Shown: piece by piece, positions 22,324 to 24,868 of the stretch
Layout of the letters: each line of letters begins with the position of its first letter
How positions within the stretch are numbered: position 1 is the stretch's first letter
Assembly: GCA_964590995.1 (NCBI GenBank)
Contig: CAZPYY010000011.1
Span: forward strand, 1-24,868
Reading direction: 5' to 3'
Length of the DNA stretch: 24,868 bases
DNA from: Susulua sp964590995
Lineage (GTDB): Bacteria; Omnitrophota; Gorgyraeia; Duberdicusellales; 4484-171
The notes under the pieces: generated by a model
What the model was told of the DNA's origin: nothing
The model's database searches: none
The model's input: the letters and a program-made list of their open reading frames with translations, nothing else
Program-made: the position numbers and the translations under genes

Positions 22324-22406
22324 GGCAGGTGTCGGTTTAGGATTCGCCTAAACCGATGCAAAGGTGAAATGGCGCTGGTTTAGGCGAATCCTAAACCACG
22401 GCAGGT
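22324..22406 (+). repeat. 69-base MITE-like palindromic element with flanking direct repeat
   Basis: Two hairpins lie head to head: stem TCGGTTTAGG (22332-22341) with CCTAAACCGA (22347-22356), and stem TGGTTTAGG (22376-22384) with CCTAAACCA (22390-22398). The second hairpin, loop included, is the reverse complement of the first over 21 bases, so they also act as terminal inverted repeats. GGCAGGT flanks both sides (22324-22330 and 22400-22406), which looks like a 7-base target duplication. Confidence 0.7.
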
Positions 22407-22436
22407 CCAAATTGCTATGGATTTTTAGGTACATCC

Positions 22437-22445
22437 TGATATAAT
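22437..22445 (+). promoter_or_regulatory. possible extended -10 promoter for the thioredoxin-DsbD gene
   Basis: TGA then a perfect TATAAT (22440-22445) gives an extended -10 pattern (TGnTATAAT). There is no -35 box at the right distance. If used, the transcript leader would contain the whole three-way palindromic structure at 22456-22519 before the ATG at 22585. Confidence 0.35.
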
Positions 22446-22455
22446 CTTAAACAGA

Positions 22456-22519
22456 ATGCACCCAATCTCCGCCATAGGCGGAGCGGTTGAGGCTTAGCCT
22501 CAACCAATTGGGTCCGCAT
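22456..22519 (+). repeat. three-way-junction palindromic element
   Basis: The outer stem is ATGC plus ACCCAAT (22456-22466) with ATTGGGT and GCAT (22507-22513, 22516-22519, two-base bulge). It encloses two perfect hairpins: CTCCGCC-ATA-GGCGGAG (22467-22483) and GGTTGAGGC-TTA-GCCTCAACC (22485-22505). All stems are fully paired apart from the bulge. It is not a tRNA: there is no third arm, anticodon loop or T-loop. Confidence 0.8.
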
Positions 22520-22584
22520 CTGGCAAATATACGCGAATAAAGTTTATGTATATGATAAGGACGATTATTTTGGAAAAATAAGTT

Positions 22585-23727
22585 ATGTCTAAAGCTGCGA
22601 AAAAAGCCATATTTTTTCTCCTAATTCTTTTAATTCTTCCGATACCTTCTTTTGCTCAAGAGAAGGTAACCGCCACCCTATTTTACTCTACCCATTGCAA
22701 AATCTGCCATGAGTTAAGAGAAGAATTCTTGTCTCAAATAGAAGAAAAATATAAGGAGAGCGTAGTTTGGCAGGAACTAAATACCTCTGAAGATGTTGAC
22801 AGCTTAAATTTACTAATATCGCTGACTAAACAATTTAGCCTAGAGGAAGCACTGATTCCCAGTATTCTTGTTGGGGATACTTTTTTAGTGGGAGGAAAAG
22901 AGATTGAGGAGAATTTGGATTTAGCAATTAAGGTGGCTTTAAAAGCAGAAAAGAGCCCAATATCTTTCCTGAAGACAGATTTGATAGATTTCTTTAAGAA
23001 TTTTTCTGTATTTACTGTTATTGGGAACGGCTTAATAGACGGGATAAATCCTTGTGCTTTCGCGGTAATTGTATTTTTCATATCATTCTTAGGAGTGTAT
23101 GGCTACAGGAAGGCAGAGGTAATTTATGTTGGGACATTCTATTGCCTGGCAGTATTTATTACTTATCTTTTAATAGGCCTAGGGTTTTTTAACTTTTTCT
23201 ACTCCCTCGAACAGACCTATCTTATTGTAAAGGTCTTCTATTATTTCGTCGCCCTCTTTTGTTTTTTAATGGCTATAGCAGCCTTTTATGACTACTATAA
23301 ATTTAAAAAGACTGGCCGTTCAGAGAAGACAATTCTGCAACTGCCAAAATTTTTAAAGAAGAGGATAAATATTGTTATTGGCTCAAGGATGCGGGAGAAA
23401 AAAGGCGGGATATCGGGCTTATGTATTAGTTCCTTTATTGTTGGCTTTCTAGTTTCTCTATTAGAAGCAGTATGCACAGGACAGGTTTATCTTCCAACTA
23501 TCGTTTTTATCCTAAAAAATACAGATTTGAAGTTGAAGGCAGCTACCTACCTCTTCCTCTATAATTTCATGTTCATTCTCCCTTTAATAGTTATCTTTTT
23601 GCTTTCTTTGGTTGGGGTTAGTTCGTCAAGGTTTAATGATTTCTTAAAGAAGAATTTAGGCCGAATAAAAATCTTAATGGCTTTAGTCTTCTTCTGTCTC
23701 GGTCTTTTTATAGTAGTTTTGAGTTAA
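22585..23727 (+). CDS. thioredoxin-like domain fused to DsbD/CcdA-type membrane electron carrier
   Basis: A 380-residue protein. A signal peptide (about 8-24) is followed by a periplasmic thioredoxin/glutaredoxin-like domain (about 27-120) with the redox motif CKIC at 38-41 and the expected cis-proline in LIPSILVG (90-97). About seven to eight membrane helices follow. Two carry the paired cysteines of the DsbD/CcdA family, GINPCAFA (C157) and AVCTGQVYLP (C297). Such proteins carry electrons from cytoplasmic thioredoxin across the membrane and reduce periplasmic or extracellular thiols. The order is reversed relative to E. coli DsbD, where the thioredoxin domain is C-terminal. The ATG at 22585 fits the signal peptide; the ribosome binding site is weak. 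A radical SAM gene follows after 12 bases. Confidence 0.82.
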   Translation: MSKAAKKAIFFLLILLILPIPSFAQEKVTATLFYSTHCKICHELREEFLSQIEEKYKESVVWQELNTSEDVDSLNLLISLTKQFSLEEALIPSILVGDTFLVGGKEIEENLDLAIKVALKAEKSPISFLKTDLIDFFKNFSVFTVIGNGLIDGINPCAFAVIVFFISFLGVYGYRKAEVIYVGTFYCLAVFITYLLIGLGFFNFFYSLEQTYLIVKVFYYFVALFCFLMAIAAFYDYYKFKKTGRSEKTILQLPKFLKKRINIVIGSRMREKKGGISGLCISSFIVGFLVSLLEAVCTGQVYLPTIVFILKNTDLKLKAATYLFLYNFMFILPLIVIFLLSLVGVSSSRFNDFLKKNLGRIKILMALVFFCLGLFIVVLS

Positions 23728-23739
23728 GTATTTTTCCCG

Positions 23740-24868
23740 ATGAATTTACCTTACTTAGTCTTTTCTGATAAAAAAGGAAAGATTTATCACCATTCTTATT
23801 TAAGGATGGGTGTTTCATCTTTGGGGAGAGTTAGCTTACCTAAGGAAACTGAGTTAATTAGACTGCCCCTGGGAAGCACCCTTTTTTATCTTCCTCAGCG
23901 ACAGGCAATAGGCTTTGATCCCAGAGAGAAAAAGTCCGAAGTATTAAATAACTTTGAAGGTAAAGAGGCCTTTGCAGTTGCTGCATTTCCTATTCCAGCA
24001 TTCTTACGATTATATAACCCAGCCTGTATAACTAAAACAAAAAAGACGCTTCCACTTTGGGCTTATGCAGCTTGCGGTTACTATAAGGGTAATTTCTATA
24101 TAGCAGCCAAGAGAATAGATAAAAGAGTCCGTCAAAGCCCTCGGTTCTACGATAATAAGTTAGTTGGTAAACAGGTAAGTTCCTTTCTTAATAGATACCC
24201 CCGCAATAGACTTTATAGGCATTTAGCTAATTGCGCCCTTGATTATAATTGTTTAGCAGCGAAGAATCTTTTTCTTCAAAGATGGGAGGCACCTCTGCCT
24301 ACAGCAAGGTCTTGTAATGCCCGCTGCATTGGTTGCCTTAGCCATCAAGAGTCAGATTGTGCTTCATCCCACCAGAGGATAGATTTTAGACCTAGGGTAG
24401 ATGAGATAACCGAGATTATGCTTAATCATTTGAAAGTAGCAAGAGAAGCAATAGTTAGTTTTGGCCAGGGGTGTGAAGGAGAACCCTTGCTTGAGAGCGA
24501 CTTAATTGCCAAGAGTATAATAAAGGTAAGAGAGAGTGTTAGGAGAGGTACAATAAATATAAACACCAATGCCAGTGTTCCCAAAAAAATAGAGATGCTT
24601 TGCCGGGCTGGTATGGATTCTTTCCGGGTTAGCTTAAACAGTCCCGATGAGAAATTCTACAACCTCTACTTTCGGCCTAAAGGCTATAAATTCTCGGATC
24701 TTGTAAAATCAATAATAATAGCTAAGAAGTATAAGAAGTTTGTTTCAATAAATTTATTTGTCTTTCCGGGATTTTCTGATTCATCCCAGCAAATAGAGCG
24801 TTTAACTAAGTTTATAAAAAATACCGGCATTGATATGATTCAATGGCGCAATTTAAATATAGACCCTG
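23740..24868 (+). CDS. radical SAM protein, C-terminus beyond the window (partial)
   Basis: The frame opens at ATG 23740, twelve bases after the preceding stop, and stays open to the window end (376 codons). An N-terminal domain of about 185 residues has no motif I can name; it contains PLWAYAACGYYKGNFYIAA around 105-123 and an RHLANCALDYNC segment. The radical SAM core begins with the CNARCIGC motif (CxxxCxxC), which binds the 4Fe-4S cluster that cleaves S-adenosylmethionine. Further core strands are visible in VSFGQGCEGEPLL, NINTNASVP and FRVSLNSP. The layout recalls an uncharacterised radical SAM family with a long N-terminal extension found in anaerobes. The reaction is unknown. Pairing with a thiol-redox membrane protein may be functional. 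Confidence 0.8.
   Translation, partial: MNLPYLVFSDKKGKIYHHSYLRMGVSSLGRVSLPKETELIRLPLGSTLFYLPQRQAIGFDPREKKSEVLNNFEGKEAFAVAAFPIPAFLRLYNPACITKTKKTLPLWAYAACGYYKGNFYIAAKRIDKRVRQSPRFYDNKLVGKQVSSFLNRYPRNRLYRHLANCALDYNCLAAKNLFLQRWEAPLPTARSCNARCIGCLSHQESDCASSHQRIDFRPRVDEITEIMLNHLKVAREAIVSFGQGCEGEPLLESDLIAKSIIKVRESVRRGTININTNASVPKKIEMLCRAGMDSFRVSLNSPDEKFYNLYFRPKGYKFSDLVKSIIIAKKYKKFVSINLFVFPGFSDSSQQIERLTKFIKNTGIDMIQWRNLNIDP

Noticed and set aside
22456..22519. tRNA-like cloverleaf
   Set aside because: Only two inner arms with three-base loops, no anticodon loop, no T-loop sequence and no acceptor end.
1..24868. CRISPR arrays, rRNA, tRNA, transposase genes, phage genes
   Set aside because: No regularly spaced repeats with unique spacers, no recognisable RNA gene, and no transposase, integrase or phage structural motif was seen on either strand.

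Overview
The window looks like one chromosomal segment of an uncultured, diderm, moderately AT-rich bacterium. Pilin sequence style, gene content and the many intergenic palindromes are most like the candidate phylum Omnitrophota (OP3). That assignment is inference from protein style, not from a marker gene. A secretin, PilP/PilO-type periplasmic proteins and an AsmA-like protein all imply an outer membrane.

Layout. Positions 1-89 hold the last codons of a gene that reads like accA. A palindromic intergenic element (136-201) and a PadR-type regulator gene (217-738) follow. Positions 863-4410 are a tight cluster of minor pilin/pseudopilin genes in the order PilX-like, PilV-like, PilW-like, PilX-like, ending with a small anchored protein of unknown function. 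Positions 4540-10967 hold a membrane GAF plus degenerate GGDEF protein, a stand-alone MshEN protein, two consecutive PilB/GspE ATPases and a PilC/GspF platform protein. Positions 11241-12206 carry two paralogous major-type pilins separated by a strong terminator. Positions 12483-17846 are a compact operon, pilM-pilN-pilO-pilP-secretin, followed by an ExeA/GspA-like AAA ATPase and a GspB-like protein. Together these cover most of a type IV pilus or type II secretion-like machine. No prepilin peptidase and no PilT retraction ATPase are in view.

On the minus strand, 22226-17882 holds a GH94-type phosphorylase gene and an AsmA-like gene. A 358-base divergent intergenic region (22227-22584) carries two elaborate palindromic elements. 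On the plus strand again, 22585-23727 encodes a thioredoxin-DsbD/CcdA fusion. It is followed 12 bases later by a radical SAM gene that runs off the right edge.

How it fits together. The pilus units are each preceded by a housekeeping-type promoter with a 17-base spacer (772-800, 4471-4499, 11021-11049, 11727-11755, 12360-12388), so they can be transcribed separately but by the same holoenzyme. The most interesting signal is in the motor unit. The stand-alone MshEN protein keeps both 24-residue c-di-GMP-binding-type motifs, whereas the N-terminal MshEN-like regions of both neighbouring ATPases have decayed, and the GGDEF domain upstream has lost its catalytic signature. This suggests a motor regulated in trans by a separate nucleotide-sensing subunit. 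The thioredoxin-DsbD protein could serve disulfide formation in the pilins, which share four identically spaced cysteines; that link is speculative.
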